Origin: Macrostomum hystrix
Taxonomy: Eukaryota > Platyhelminthes > Macrostomidae
Reading direction: 5' to 3'
Assembly (NCBI GenBank): GCA_950097015.1
Contig: CATNEN010000011.1
Coordinates: 3,004,501-3,068,500, forward strand
Length of the DNA stretch: 64,000 bases
Below, one piece after another: positions 1-9,740 of the stretch. The position numbers and the translations under genes are program-made. The notes under the pieces are model-generated. The model made no database searches and was not told the origin of the DNA. It saw only the letters and a list, made by a program, of their open reading frames with translations. Numbering within the stretch: the first letter of the stretch is position 1; each line of letters begins with the position of its first letter.

Positions 1-102
1 ATACTGTTTGGTCACATTGGCTGACTGCTTGGCTTTGCCTTTCGACTTGATCGGCGTCTTCTGCGGCGGCGACTTAACTGTAGACTACTTGGTCACATTG
101 GC

Positions 103-300
103 TTACTTCTTGACTTTGGTTGATGGTCCAGGCTGATCATTCCGCAACTCATCTGCACTTTCAAATATCATAGGTGGCAACAATGGCCGCTTGCCATGCC
201 GAGTGAAGTTTTTCTCTACAGGTTGCTTGGATTCGAGTTCCACTAAATCCTTGGCTCGATTGGGATCGGCAATTGCTGTTAGCATTCCACGGATTGACAT
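103..300 (-). other. Short ORF just downstream of the recombinase
   Basis: A 65-codon Lys/Pro-rich frame starts 16 bases after the recombinase stop on the same strand. It may be a residual tail of the element, but I recognise no domain in it and it could be chance. Confidence 0.15.
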
Positions 301-315
301 TTTTGCAGCGGTCGT

Positions 316-1482
316 TTAATGAGCCACAGTTGCCTGGTACGATTGCCTGGCAACATTTTCACGGTGTACCAATTGCTTCGAAACTGCCTTTTGCGCCTCA
401 GGGTCCAGCAGCAATTTGCTCCAGGTTTCAATATACTTTCGATAGGCTGTTTTCGTCACACGTTGGATCTTGATGTTGCTGGCTCGTTGTCGCATCCAGA
501 GGGTTGTCCATCCACACTGGATTTGGAACAGAGGTTCGGAGTCGGCTTTACTTTCATCGACTCTCTTTTGGCAAAATTTAGCCAGAAGTTGGTGGTAGCT
601 GTCCACGCCAATCCGCACTGCACCATAGATATTAGCAGTCTTGTGCTTGTGCACCTTAAACTCATCCTCCTGGTTTTCAAGCCACCTCCTTGCTTCGACC
701 TTTGTTGCATTATCAACAACATCTGGTCGGCTGGCGTTGCCATCTGGCTCAGAGAAGCAGAAAGCTGCTGCAATCGCTAGTGAGATAGCTGGACTATCAG
801 GCTGTGTTTCCATCAGGTTCGTTGCCTTGTCCAGCAAGTCTACGACCTCCTTGTGCAGTTCAGAAACCTCTTCGTTCTTCAGCAGGTCGGAATCCAGCTT
901 GTCTCGCAATTCGGCATTGTAAGGCTTCTTCACTTTGCGGCCGTAGGTTTTCACGAGGCGCTTCACGCGGTCCTCAAATTCGAGGAGGTGAAAATTAAAC
1001 TCACCTTCGCAGACCTCTACAAAGCGACGTTCTCGAAGGAAGGAAACGAGGTGCGTCAAGGCGTCAAGATAAAATCTGCCTCCTGACTTGGTGCGAAGAC
1101 CTTCTCTCTCCACAATTCCATTGAGTTGATCTCGATAATCTTGCTTCAGAAAATCCATTAGACCCTCGAAGCCGCACTCTTTACACATTTGCCCAATCAT
1201 TCGAGTCAACCGATCAACGGTACTCTTGCACAGGCCTGTGCCTTCCCATTTTAGCAGCCAGCTACTGTACTCAAGGATTTCCTTATCCAATTCCGTCATT
1301 GCATTTCCTTCGGTAATGGCTACTTTTAGTTCATCGAAAGCCTTCTGGTTCTTAGCAGATGAGGTTTGGCCTTTAGGAACTTTGTGGGTGTATTCAAGGT
1401 GTTGATTCAAGGCCCGTTTTAGGTACAGAAGGCCACATTTTGGACACGGAACCTTGGTCGGGCACTCGTCAGGTGGAAACAT
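316..1482 (-). CDS. Crypton-like tyrosine recombinase ORF (transposon-derived)
   Basis: An uninterrupted 388-codon ORF. Residues 13-33 form a C2H2-type zinc finger (C13, C16, H28, H33). A helical segment at about 60-170 resembles a core-binding domain. The C-terminal half has the order of motifs seen in Crypton-type recombinases of animal genomes: an Asn-Ala-Ser-Arg-Pro segment with the first catalytic Arg, a His-Lys-Thr followed by a Tyr-Gly, and near the end H373 with Y382 as the likely catalytic His and nucleophile Tyr. The family breaks and rejoins DNA through a covalent Tyr intermediate. The ORF lies antisense in the intron upstream of the visible Drosha exons. It could be a recent element or a domesticated gene; the intact frame fits either. 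The family call is from remembered motifs. No terminal repeats were found, as is usual for Cryptons. Confidence 0.62.
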   Translation of the reverse strand: MFPPDECPTKVPCPKCGLLYLKRALNQHLEYTHKVPKGQTSSAKNQKAFDELKVAITEGNAMTELDKEILEYSSWLLKWEGTGLCKSTVDRLTRMIGQMCKECGFEGLMDFLKQDYRDQLNGIVEREGLRTKSGGRFYLDALTHLVSFLRERRFVEVCEGEFNFHLLEFEDRVKRLVKTYGRKVKKPYNAELRDKLDSDLLKNEEVSELHKEVVDLLDKATNLMETQPDSPAISLAIAAAFCFSEPDGNASRPDVVDNATKVEARRWLENQEDEFKVHKHKTANIYGAVRIGVDSYHQLLAKFCQKRVDESKADSEPLFQIQCGWTTLWMRQRASNIKIQRVTKTAYRKYIETWSKLLLDPEAQKAVSKQLVHRENVARQSYQATVAH

Positions 1483-1524
1483 ACTTTGCGTATGCAGCTT
1501 GATTTTCTGGACAAGTGAGTCAAT

Positions 1525-1692
1525 TTAGTTGCCATTTAGAAGGTCTCGGTGTGACTCACGGATGTGTTGACTTAGCCGAGAGCCAACAATTCCATGCTGC
1601 GGCTCTGTCTCGCCCTTCTTTGGAAATGGGCACACATATTTCTTCCCCACTTCTTTCTTGCTTGGGTTCGCGACGCCCTTTTGCTCGACTTC
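1525..1692 (-). pseudogene. Upstream zinc-finger segment of the Crypton-like element
   Basis: Read on the - strand, this short frame encodes a Lys-rich segment, then Tyr-Val-Cys-Pro and a distal His-Ile-Arg-Glu-Ser-His, like half of another zinc finger. It ends in a stop about 40 bases before the start of the main ORF. A GTGAGT inside it and a TTGTCCAG before the main ORF would define a 53-base intron joining the two fingers, so it may be an exon and not a broken piece. Farther upstream (to 1883) an Ala/Ser-rich frame is also open, in a different phase. Confidence 0.35.
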
Positions 1693-1863
1693 CTCTCAAC
1701 GATATCGACACTACTCGAAGCAGCACCAGATGAAGAAGCCTGAGCAGTGGAAGAAGCCACAACAGACGATGAAGCCACAGAAGTTGCAGCAGCCGCAACA
1801 GAATACGAAGCGACAAGTTCGTCAGCAACTTTCTGCTCAATTTGTCGCAGCAATTTCTGCTCA

Positions 1864-2275
1864 AGACCACGGGGGTATTTCAAATGCCCACTATCTACTT
1901 CACGATAGCTTCCAAACCGAATGACCGATTTTCGTGAAAGTCCACCAACTTAATAAAAATTTTCGGCATTTTACGATGAACTAGCTTTTATCGTCGAGAT
2001 ATTCAACGATTATTGTCGTAGACCCTGGTGTCTGGTGACAAGGACAACTAATATTGCTTTGTACAAACTTCTATGGCGAATACATATTAGTTAAAAATAT
2101 AAAAGTGGACAATGCTATCAATCCGAAATAGTCAAATAGTGATAGCCATATTTACATAGCTGCATGGTGAGTTTTTTGCGTTCTGGATTTTCATGGCGAT
2201 TGGTTGAAAGTTTTGGGCGCTTAAGGGAGATATAAAAAGAGAAAAAATGAAAATGTGGATATTTGAAACTCCCCT
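1864..2275. mobile_element. Dispersed element, copy 1 (TIR-like ends)
   Basis: About 85 bases at the left end (core CGATTTTCGTGAAAGTCCAC) and about 90 at the right end (core CTGGATTTTCATGGC) recur, diverged, at 45284-45548. The middle differs in length. The outer ends carry TATTTCAAAT-type sequence in opposite orientation, which suggests a small non-autonomous element with inverted termini. It directly abuts the 5' side of the Crypton-like coding region. Confidence 0.45.
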
Positions 2276-4162
2276 ATGTTGTCTTTCTTCTGTTAAAGAA
2301 GGCCGCGATGGGAAACAACTCGCCGATATCATTAAAGTGAAAAGAAAGACAGCCTAAACGATTTTCGACACATTTAGCAAATTTTGAACAGAGAGAGGTC
2401 ACAGGCAGCTGTACTGCACGTGATTACACCGGAGTAGTGCCAGCACTGGAACAGTCGCAGGCCGATGTTTAGACTATGGCGACGCTTTGTACTATCATTC
2501 TAATAAGAGACGCTCGCTGGTCGTTTTGCTTTTGTCGTTTTGCTGTTAAAATGGTTGGACAGAATGGAATGTGGCTTTGCTGCGGACTCGAACTAAGGAC
2601 CTTGGTGCGAGAGACGGAGGTTATCCGCTCCGTCATACATCCCTTGAAACTTACGATAAGGCATGAATTAAAAGTTCAAAAGTTTTACCAAGCAACGTAG
2701 CTAAAAATGATCACAATCAGGATTATTTGACATGATGCGATAGAGTATGTTCCACACACATAAAAACACGACTACGCGCACCAAGTGTCCCTTGGGAGGT
2801 TAGGCTAAAGCACTATATCATGAACTGTTTCCTCCTGCTAATGCTACTAATGTACAACACTACATGCTTAGCTTTTAAGTCCTCGCCACGGTCGACTTTG
2901 CCAAAAATTAACTTTTTATAGAAGCTAAATAATTGACACTGCAGATAATATACACACAGAACGGTAGAATGATATGCTTGGGGAGAATGCCTAAACAACA
3001 GAATGTGGAGGGAAAAGCTGCTATCTTCTATAAAATGTCCCGTTTAGTTTTACTCGACTTCATTTTTTTCTTGAGTTGTGCAGTTTTTTATGTTGTCTGG
3101 CTCTGGGTGTATTGCCCTTAAAGCAATTATTATTAGTTTAGATACATCAAAACAGCATAATTACCAAGGGGGAGGGAATTCTGACAGTTTTTTGTGCTGC
3201 ACCCGAACGGAACAACGCAAGCACACGAAACTCAAGAAAAGTCGCCAGCTCTTCAGACCGTCGAGATATTCAATGGTTCTGGCCGAAGGTCAGATTTTTC
3301 CCATAAGCGCTAGTGTATTTCATACACCCCTATACACGAATTGGCACTGTGCCTCAGTGCGGCCTTGCCAGGCATTCAAAGTTTATCAGCATGTCGCCCG
3401 AATGTACCTGCATCATCTCCGACTTCGGTGGTCACCTATCTAGACGGATTTGCTGGATCTTTAAGGGCTACAACAGGTGGAAATAGACCACTATGGACAC
3501 CCTGACGCGAATTTCTCCGATTTCACTGATCAAGCCAAAATACTAGGCACAGCTGCTTAACCACAGTACACCATCGTCTAGTCTGTCAACCATTCAGTCA
3601 CCACCCAAAAAATGTAGGGTTCCTTCCCCCTTGGTATAAAAACGTGCGGCATAATGGCTTGGTAGTCGCACTGTTAATAAAATCTTTGAAATCTACGAGT
3701 ATAGATCATTCTAATATAAATCGCGTCTGCACTTAAATGCCAGCATCAAATTCCTGGCTGTCATTGTCAACAAAATCTTAAACTTTTTTTCGAAACTTAC
3801 TGAAAATAAAAGAAAAAATAATCAGATTTGTTAGTCTTACTTTCTATTATAGTTCTCGCTTAGTAAGTCATTTTGTTGTCCTCAGAAAAAAATAATCTGC
3901 CTTTTCTGGCTCTGCTCTAAGCCGCTTATTGTTCTGGCCAAACACTTCAACATCCCAGGAGATTGCGAAGTAGACTAAGCAGTTACTTTGGAGACACATA
4001 CCCTTGTCACGGAGGACTGTACTCATGTAAGCATTAACAGCTTAGCATGCAAGACAAATAAATAAATAGAATGTTGAAAGGTCTTGTTTTTTACATTTTC
4101 TTAAAAGAGGAAATACTTTTGCGATCTTTTGAAAAAAACTGTAGTCAATAAATCTATAACTC
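2276..4162. other. Presumed intronic DNA upstream of Drosha exons
   Basis: No coding exon, tRNA or long repeat recognised. Short ORFs at 2476-2700 and 3078-3443 show no domain. Since the next Drosha coding exon begins at 5462 with an acceptor, this is presumed to be inside an intron longer than 5.4 kb. Confidence 0.4.
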
Positions 4163-4445
4163 CAGAAGTCTAAAACTCGCACAGAAATATTCCAAAAACT
4201 CTTACAAGAGTCGTCTAAAACTCTTACAGTAACCGTTTTAAACTATGACAGGAATCTTCTCAAGCTCTGACAGGAATCGTCCAAAAACTCTAATAGGAAT
4301 CGTCTCAAACCCTAATAGGAATCGTCTCAAGCTCTGACAAGAATCATCTCAAACTCTAATAGACATATTCTCAAAGTCTATCAGAAATCGTCTTAAACTC
4401 TGACAGGAATCGTCCCAAACTATTACAGGAATCGTCTCAGGTATA
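4163..4445. repeat. Minisatellite, 22-base unit, degenerate
   Basis: About 12 units with core AAACTCTGACAGGAATCGTC. The same unit family returns at 4938-5375 after about 490 bases of unrelated sequence. Confidence 0.8.
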
Positions 4446-4937
4446 ATGAAGATCGCAACTAGTCAATAGTTAAGGATGCTCGTATTCAAAATTCCCCTTT
4501 AATTTTCTCTTTCAGCAGTAATTTAAAGTTTTTCTTAGTCCCTTCTACAGTTATAAATTGCTATTTATTTTATTGCTGGTAAATTTGTGGCAATAAAATA
4601 ACTCCGTTTTTAGCTAAGTTTTTTCCTCCATTTCTATTTTAGCTATTAGTTTTACAGCCGTGAAGAACAGTCATTGCTAATGACCAATATAAGTTCGGCT
4701 TGGTTGTTCTACGCGTAACCCAAATTGCTGAGGGTGAGGCTTCTTAGAAGAACAATTTATTAAGGCGTCATAAAATCTATCTTCACAATGTTTCTCTGCG
4801 CCATATACCAGAGAGTGGTTTATACTGGTTTCAACAATAAGCCTTCTATTGAAGAAAAAAATAGCTATGAATATTTCAGATCCATTGGGTTTCCGTTTAA
4901 GCATATTTAATCATTTTAAATCGTCCGATATTTATGC

Positions 4938-5375
4938 TCGCCTGAAACTCACACAGAAATCGGCGGGAATTATCATTAGAATCTGCCATAACTTTCACCT
5001 AAATAGTCCAAAACTCTGACAGGAATCCGCTGAAACTGTAAAAGGAATCTTCCGAAACTTTGAAAGGAATCTTCCGAAACTTTAAAAGGAATCTTCCGAA
5101 ACTTTGAAAGGAATCTTCCGAAACTTTGAAAGGATTTTTCTGAAACCATAAAGAGAATCTTCTGAGACTTTCACAGGAATATTCTGAAACTTTAAAATGA
5201 ATATTCCAAAGCTCTCATATGAATCGTCCGAAACTTTAAGAGAAGTTTCCGAAACTTTCATTGGAATCGTCCGCAACTAAAAGATGGAATCTTCTAAAAC
5301 TCTCACATGATTTTTCCGAAACTTTCATTGGAATCGTCCGAAAATCTAACAGGAATCTGCCGAAACTCTGGGAAT
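4938..5375. repeat. Minisatellite, 22-base unit (same family as 4163-4445)
   Basis: About 19 diverged units with core GAATCTTCCGAAACTTTGAA. It ends about 90 bases before a Drosha coding exon. Confidence 0.8.
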
Positions 5376-5461
5376 TGTCTGCGATTCCTAAATGACAGTT
5401 GGTATAATTCTAACAAATTTCCAAATCACACCAAAAAAACCAAAAAACACTGTCCTTGCAG

Positions 5462-5562
5462 AAGCTAACGCGCCTTGAGCGTCGAATCGGCATGCAGTTT
5501 CGCCACATTCGCCTGCTAGCCCAGAGCCTGTCCTACACTCGAAAATTCAACCAGCTGACACT
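5462..5562 (+). CDS. drosha: Drosha exon: start of second RNase III domain
   Basis: Acceptor TGTCCTTGCAG, donor GTGAGT at 5563. It encodes 33 residues plus two bases, including MQFRHIRLLAQSL, aligned by memory with the start of the second RNase III domain of animal Drosha. Confidence 0.88.
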
Positions 5563-8500
5563 GTGAGTTGCTTGATTAACACGTTCCTGTTTGAACACAC
5601 CTGTCCATCTGGAACAGCTAATTAGGATTCAATTTGCACGAATTCGTGACTGTAAATAAATGTTATTGCTTCTGTTTTTTTCTGGCTCACCATCTGTTAC
5701 TTTCTTTTCCTTAGTTTATTTTTCAAAATTTCATCTACGCTTTTATTGAGGACTCCCCCCTTTCCCTAGTACCTACCCCCCTCACCCGTTCCTCTCCCTT
5801 TCCCCTCTTCCCTTTCTCTCCCTCTCTCCCGCTAAAAAATAGGGATGTTTCTTTGGGTGATTCCAGTTGGAATCTGCGGTGTTTCCAGAAAAAGAAACAG
5901 CCGAACGCTGGAAACATACCAATCGGATGATTCCATGCTTAGAATCTACCCAACTGGGCGTTTTCTCGGTGCTTCTTGGTGGCGAAATGGAATCACCCAA
6001 AGAATCCTCCAGTTCGGAAGATTCCATGCTCAGAAACCGCCGAGGAATCGCCCGTAAATAATTCTCTGGTTGTCCCATGGGCCACTGGTTCGGGTGATTC
6101 TTCGGCGGTTTCCGCACAATTTACGGTTACATCGGCTGCTTCCTGGGTGGTTTCTTTAACTCTTGCGAGATAGGGGGGATTTTGGTAGATTCCACTCCTA
6201 TTTTGCACAAAAAAACCCGCCGAAGAAGCAGCCGAATTTTTTACAGGGCTCCCCCTTCCTCTTCCCTTCTCCCATTTGGGGGTCGGTGGCAGAGCGGTTA
6301 ACGTATTTGCCTCCCGCACCAAGGTCCCTGAGTTCGATTCCGCGGCGAGGCCACATTCATTTGGGGCGCAGCCGCGTAGAGAAGGCTTTGGGGGCTTGTC
6401 GTGCAATTTACGCCCTCTAGGGCCAACCTCGAAGGTACAGTGAGAGTGTACACTGCCTGACGATGGAGATACTGTGTACAGTATCTGAGTGCGTGTGTGC
6501 TGAGGAGTCAGCGAAATGGACAGAATTGCCTCCTCGCTGGCTGCGGGTCTAGTGTCACTAAATTATGTACCATTGCCCGCAGCCCTCCTGCAATTATTAT
6601 TATTACTACATTATATACCTTCCTCTCCCTCTCTCCCCCTTCCTCTCCCCTTCTCCGCTTTTCTTTTTTTGACTATCCTATTTTCTCTTATTCCCTGTCG
6701 CATATAATGCACACGTGTGTGTATATTAAATAGTTCACTGCATTTGCCTACAGCATGGACAGACAATGCCCGAATCCCAATTAGCGCCGCACTCTCTAGA
6801 CCTGCCTCGATTCTCCCTGTTCAAACTGCCCCGACTCTGTCTTCCTTCCTCCCATGCATCCGCCTCCCCGCATGCCAATCACAGCGCATTGCTTTAACAA
6901 GTGCCCTTTTCCTCCGCCACGGGCACGCGAGCATGCGCAGTGCCCTGATGTGTCTGCCTACTAAACTGTAATCTGACCAACAAGTATGTTTAATTATAGC
7001 TCGTAGTTAGGCGCAATTTCTGCTGCACCTATTCGACTAAATGTGCGAATACGAACCGCTATTTGGAACGTCAGTTGGCCCGTCCTGGTTGCCCTTTCTT
7101 TTCCTCTTGTGGATTTCTTTCGTTCTAGAACATCTGCTACTTAATTAGACTTGTTATCTCTGTGTACTTTTGTTCTCGAAACCTTATCACTATGCTATTG
7201 TCTTCATCTTATATCCTAATTACCTGGTTTAAAAAAGTTCCGTTACTTTTCCTAGACAACGGTACTTTTTAGCATTATTCGATTCTAATTATTTTCAGTT
7301 CTATGTTATGAGTTTTCATTTTCATTCATTTTCTTCTGTTACTTTGTTATTAGCTACCTACAAAAAATGAAATCCACTTCCGTTTCTTTCAAAAATACAT
7401 CCAGTGCTTTCCGTTAATTAAAGTTTCATTCCGTTACTTTAAATTCAATTATTATGCTTAAAAGCTACTTTCGTTGCTTATACTACTTACAGTCTACTTC
7501 CGTTACTTATTGTCTACTTCCGATACTTATAGTCTACTTCCGTTACTTATTGTCTACTTACGTTACTTATTGTCTACTTCCGATACTTATTGTCTACTTA
7601 CGTTACTTATTGTCTACTTCGATACTTATTTTCCACTCCCGTTACTTTTCCGTTACTTATAACCTAAGTCAGTTATTTATAAAACTTTTTATAACCCGTA
7701 TTTTTTCCTGCTATATCTACTATCGTTACTTAGAAATACAATTACGTTACTTACTATTTTATTCCGTTATTTATTTTATAGCCTAGCCAATTTAGCTAAA
7801 AAACTGTTCTTCCAGTGGCAACAATCAACGCTTGGAGCACCTGGGCGACACTCTACTAAAGTTTGTCACCACCGACTACCTGTTCAAACACTTCCCCTAT
7901 CACCATGAGGGTCACCTGTCAATCTTGCGCAACACAATGGCCAACAAGTACACACAGGGCCAGGTGTGCAAGGATCTAGGCCTCATCGAGTTCATCATCG
8001 AGGACGCCACCTCGGCGCCTTCAGCCGCTGTCATGGCCGACTCGGACTCGAAGATCTTCGCCGACGTTCTAGAAGCATTCGTTGGCGCAATTTTTGTTGA
8101 CAAAGACCTGACCTGGGTCGAGCGCCTCTGCCAGGTGTGCTTCTTTCCTCGCCTAGTTGAATTTATCCTCACCCAGGAGTGGAACGATCCTAAGTCCAAG
8201 CTGCAGCAGTGCTGCCTGACCCTGCGCGATCGCGACAGCAAGCCGGAGCTTGCCCGCTACGTACTGGACAGCTGCTCCGGCGGTGGCGGCAATCGTTGCT
8301 TCCGGATCTCTGTTTATTTTCGCAACGTCAAACTCGGCGAAGGTAGCGGCAAATCGATGAAGATTGCCCAGATGAATGCGGCTAAGAATGCCTTGCAGCA
8401 GAACCAGGCCAGCTTCCCAGTGCTGCAGTTTCACCAGCAGGTCATTGAGCAGAGGTACTCACCTTCACTCAGAGCCAGCATGCTGGCCAAGGTCTATGAC

Positions 8501-9016
8501 AATGACGCCGCCTTGGTCACCGCTTTCACTCACGTCGACGGCGACACTCCGCTGTACGATCACGGCCCTGCTGACGGCGCTGACGCCGACAACGGCGCTG
8601 AAGACAGCTTTAACGAGGACGAAGAAATAGACGACGATGTCGACGATGAGAATGAGCGAAGCAATTCGCGTGCTGTTGGCAGGCGGAGTTCTAGCCAAGC
8701 TGCTGCTGCTGCCGCCGCCCCAGCTGAGGACAATATGATGCTAGAGATCACCGACGATGAAGACGAACTTGAAGAAGAAGATTCTGAACAGTCCGCTGTG
8801 CGAAGCCAACGCAGCAGCAGCAGCAGCAGCGACACCAGGAGTTCCGCCAGCTCCTCTTCCACTAGCGACGGCAGTGAGTCGGCAGAAGTCGGCAAGAAGC
8901 GAAGACGACTTGCCGATCGGTTTCAACGCAGCGAAGGTCAAGGAGATCAAGGAGCCGCCTCTGGTAGTCGGAATCCGACGGGCACCCTGCTTGATCTGTT
9001 TCAAGATCGGCTGTGA
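5462..9016 (+). CDS. drosha: Drosha-like RNase III, C-terminal part (partial at 5' end)
   Basis: Two coding exons, 5462-5562 and 7816-9016 (stop TGA), joined in phase across a GT-AG intron, give the last 434 residues. Drosha is the nuclear RNase III of the Microprocessor, which cuts primary microRNA hairpins with DGCR8/Pasha. The first exon matches the start of the second RNase III domain. The second exon opens with the RNase III signature (Arg-Leu-Glu-His-Leu-Gly-Asp), followed by a HFPYHHEGHL segment and a DVLEAF segment. All four acidic metal-binding residues of an active domain are therefore present. A double-stranded RNA-binding domain follows (about 8180-8405, including DPKSKLQQCCLTLR). 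Unusually, about 160 residues of acidic and Ser-rich sequence with a KKRRR cluster follow the usual C-terminus. The first RNase III domain and the N-terminus lie outside the window. Confidence 0.93.
5845..6180. repeat. Diverged tandem-like sequence in Drosha intron
   Basis: Repeated short motifs such as GGAATC and ATTCCATGCT recur on both strands. They may be decayed relatives of the GAATC-bearing arrays at 4163-5375; no clear period can be assigned. Confidence 0.3.
6278..6616 (+). mobile_element. tRNA-derived SINE, family 1, longest copy
   Basis: It starts with a tRNA-like head: a TGGCAGAGCGG A box and a GAGTTCGATTCC B box for RNA polymerase III. A body of about 240 bases and a (TTA)n tail follow. 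Further copies lie at 53106-53277 (+) and 35006-35101 (-). It lies in the Drosha intron. Confidence 0.75.
7440..7670. repeat. Minisatellite, about 20-base unit
   Basis: Units with core CGTTACTTATTGTCTACTTC. Weaker copies extend to about 7370 and 7780, up to the acceptor of the last Drosha exon. Confidence 0.75.
7816..9016 (+). CDS. drosha: Drosha last coding exon
   Basis: Acceptor TTCTTCCAG; the first base completes a Leu codon and gives LGNNQRLEHLGD across the junction. It encodes the catalytic core, the dsRNA-binding domain, a short conserved tail around FHQQVIEQRYSP and then the unusual low-complexity extension. Confidence 0.92.
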
Positions 9017-9114
9017 GAAGAATTCCGATTGATTTTCTGTGGTGACTATCATAGCTATTTCACTCATTATACACTTTGATTGCAATGCCTTGTGTTAACT
9101 TTAGTAAACCATTT

Positions 9115-9470
9115 TTATCTAGTAACTGTAGATTCTTTAGAGATCTGTCTAGTGTCTTTTCATTCTTAAGATATTTATCTATAGTCTCTAGATACTTAAG
9201 TAATCTATTGAAAGTCTCGAGATTTTTATTAGATCTATCTGGTGTCTTTAGATTCATAATGTATCTATCTAGAGTCTATAGATTCATAATAGATCTGTAG
9301 ATTCCTCAAAGATCTATCTAGAGTATCTATATTCGTTATATATCTATCTACTGTCTATAGATTCTCAATAGATCTATCTGTTGTCTATAGATTCTTGGAA
9401 AATATATCTATTGTCAATAGATCGTTGACAGATCTATCTAGTGTCTATAGTTCCTGGATAAAAATGTTCA
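9115..9470. repeat. Degenerate minisatellite in Drosha 3' region
   Basis: About 12 diverged units of roughly 28-30 bases built on AGATCTATCTAGTGTCTATAG. It lies between the Drosha stop and the first AATAAA, so it may be transcribed in the 3' UTR. Confidence 0.7.
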
Positions 9471-9526
9471 TATAGTTAGCCTTTACACCATTTTTATAAG
9501 ATTTTAATGTCTCCGCGATCATGGGC

Positions 9527-9532
9527 AATAAA
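9527..9532 (+). terminator. Candidate Drosha poly(A) signal
   Basis: First AATAAA after the Drosha stop codon, 511 bases downstream. Position only; no other support. Confidence 0.3.
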
Positions 9533-9740
9533 TTACTTATCTTAAAGTTTCGATTCGGTTTTCAACTTGCCTTTATTTACTTATTAAGTACTAGTTTAAT
9601 AATGATTACAAATTGTAATGCTTACGATTGTCTTTGGTAGCTTAAATTTAGGCAATGAAAACTGTCCTGCCTTCATTGTACTCGTTTTATATTACTTACT
9701 AAAATTATTAAGGCAACACCAGTTTATTTTTAATTACATG

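Noticed and set aside
4677-4904. 75-codon ORF on the - strand
   Set aside because: No domain, no conservation signal and average composition; likely chance.
6278-6360. Functional tRNA gene
   Set aside because: A and B boxes are present, but no full cloverleaf could be folded by eye and the sequence recurs as a SINE head at 53106.
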